Assembly (NCBI GenBank): GCA_029855925.1
Contig: JAGSHP010000303.1
Coordinates: 1 to 5,828, forward strand
Reading direction: 5' to 3'
Length of the DNA: 5,828 bases
Origin: Candidatus Thorarchaeota archaeon
Lineage (GTDB): Archaea > Asgardarchaeota > Thorarchaeia > Thorarchaeales > Thorarchaeaceae
Numbering within the stretch: position 1 is the first letter of the stretch; each line of letters starts with the position of its first letter. The position numbers and the translations under genes are program-made. This document shows positions 5,536-5,828 of this stretch, one piece after another. The notes under the pieces were generated by a model. The model saw only the letters and a list, made by a program, of their open reading frames with translations, made no database searches and was not told the origin of the DNA.

Positions 5536-5828
5536 CTAGCAGTGTGGACAGAGCTCCTGAAGAACGTCGACGTTGCCCTCATCTGGCGGGGCCTGTTCGG
5601 GTACGGTGACAGCCTTGCCCGATAGCAGCCTTTCCGCAATGTTTCGGAACTCGTCTGGACTGAGTGCTTCCAAGGGCCCTTGTGCGCCCTCGAACATACA
5701 CTTGACAGCTGCCATGGCCTGGGCCTGACGACATATTTTCAAGACCTCCTCGTGCCCCAGTGACTCGAGCGTAGTGTGTCCGTTGGAGAGGGCTTCCAGG
5801 AGCAAGTATATCAGCCCCGCCGTCGTGC
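5536..5828 (-). CDS. Unrecognised protein, C-terminal 96 residues (5' end outside window)
   Basis: The - strand frame is open from the right edge to TAG at 5536-5538, so this is the end of a longer gene; the TTG near 5805 is internal, not a start. The fragment looks helical and soluble. The first half has a Leu-rich segment (GLIYLLLEALSNG) and a helix with ICRQAQAMAAVKC. The middle contains EALSPDEFRNIAERLLSG, which reads like a helix-turn-helix-length pair of amphipathic helices without a recognisable motif. A Pro-rich linker follows, and the protein ends in LCPHC, a Cys-x2-Cys pair at the very C-terminus that might bind metal with other residues or with a partner. It shares the strand of the GTPase operon, but the 273-nt gap with repeats and a possible promoter suggests separate transcription. 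I cannot assign a function. Confidence 0.7.
   Translation of the reverse strand, partial: TTAGLIYLLLEALSNGHTTLESLGHEEVLKICRQAQAMAAVKCMFEGAQGPLEALSPDEFRNIAERLLSGKAVTVPEQAPPDEGNVDVLQELCPHC

Noticed and set aside
5412..5639. 75-codon - strand frame
   Set aside because: Overlaps the right-edge partial gene in another frame; Pro/Arg-rich and without motif.

Overview
The window looks archaeal, most likely an Asgard archaeon (Thorarchaeota or a relative); this is an inference from three things. There is a eukaryote-like Ras/Rab/Arf-type small GTPase. One operon has an archaeal TATA box about 30 nt before its start codon with no Shine-Dalgarno, as in leaderless or near-leaderless transcripts. Mid-operon genes carry GGTGA/GTGAT-type ribosome binding sites. 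No rRNA, tRNA, complete mobile element or convincing CRISPR array is visible.

Region 1 (1-1833, + strand) is the tail of a restriction-modification locus: the C-terminal 426 residues of a type I restriction translocase subunit (HsdR), entering from the left edge, overlapping by 8 bp a complete YgjP/DUF45-type zinc metallopeptidase. Region 2 (1834-2451) has no convincing gene. It separates this operon from a convergent two-gene operon and holds a perfect 8-bp hairpin.

Region 3 (2452-3202, - strand) is a compact module: a ribbon-helix-helix DNA-binding protein and, through an ATGA overlap, an unrecognised 141-aa protein. Its promoter has a TATA box and an inverted repeat (GGATATC-TAGC-GATATCC) lying between the TATA box and the start codon. 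This is the arrangement expected of a self-repressing operon. Region 4 (3203-3579) is gene-free.

Region 5 (3580-about 5310, - strand) appears to be one transcription unit. In order it reads: a probably broken gene for a membrane and zinc-ribbon protein (frameshift plus TGA), a small one-helix membrane protein, a small two-helix membrane protein whose start is 1 nt after the preceding stop, and the small GTPase. The GTPase has all five G motifs but Ser at the position of the catalytic Gln. The layout suggests a GTPase working with small membrane partners, which is the most interesting candidate system here.

Region 6 (5310-5828) holds two 27-bp direct repeats upstream of the putative operon promoter. 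It ends with the C-terminal 96 residues of an unrecognised - strand protein finishing in Cys-Pro-His-Cys.
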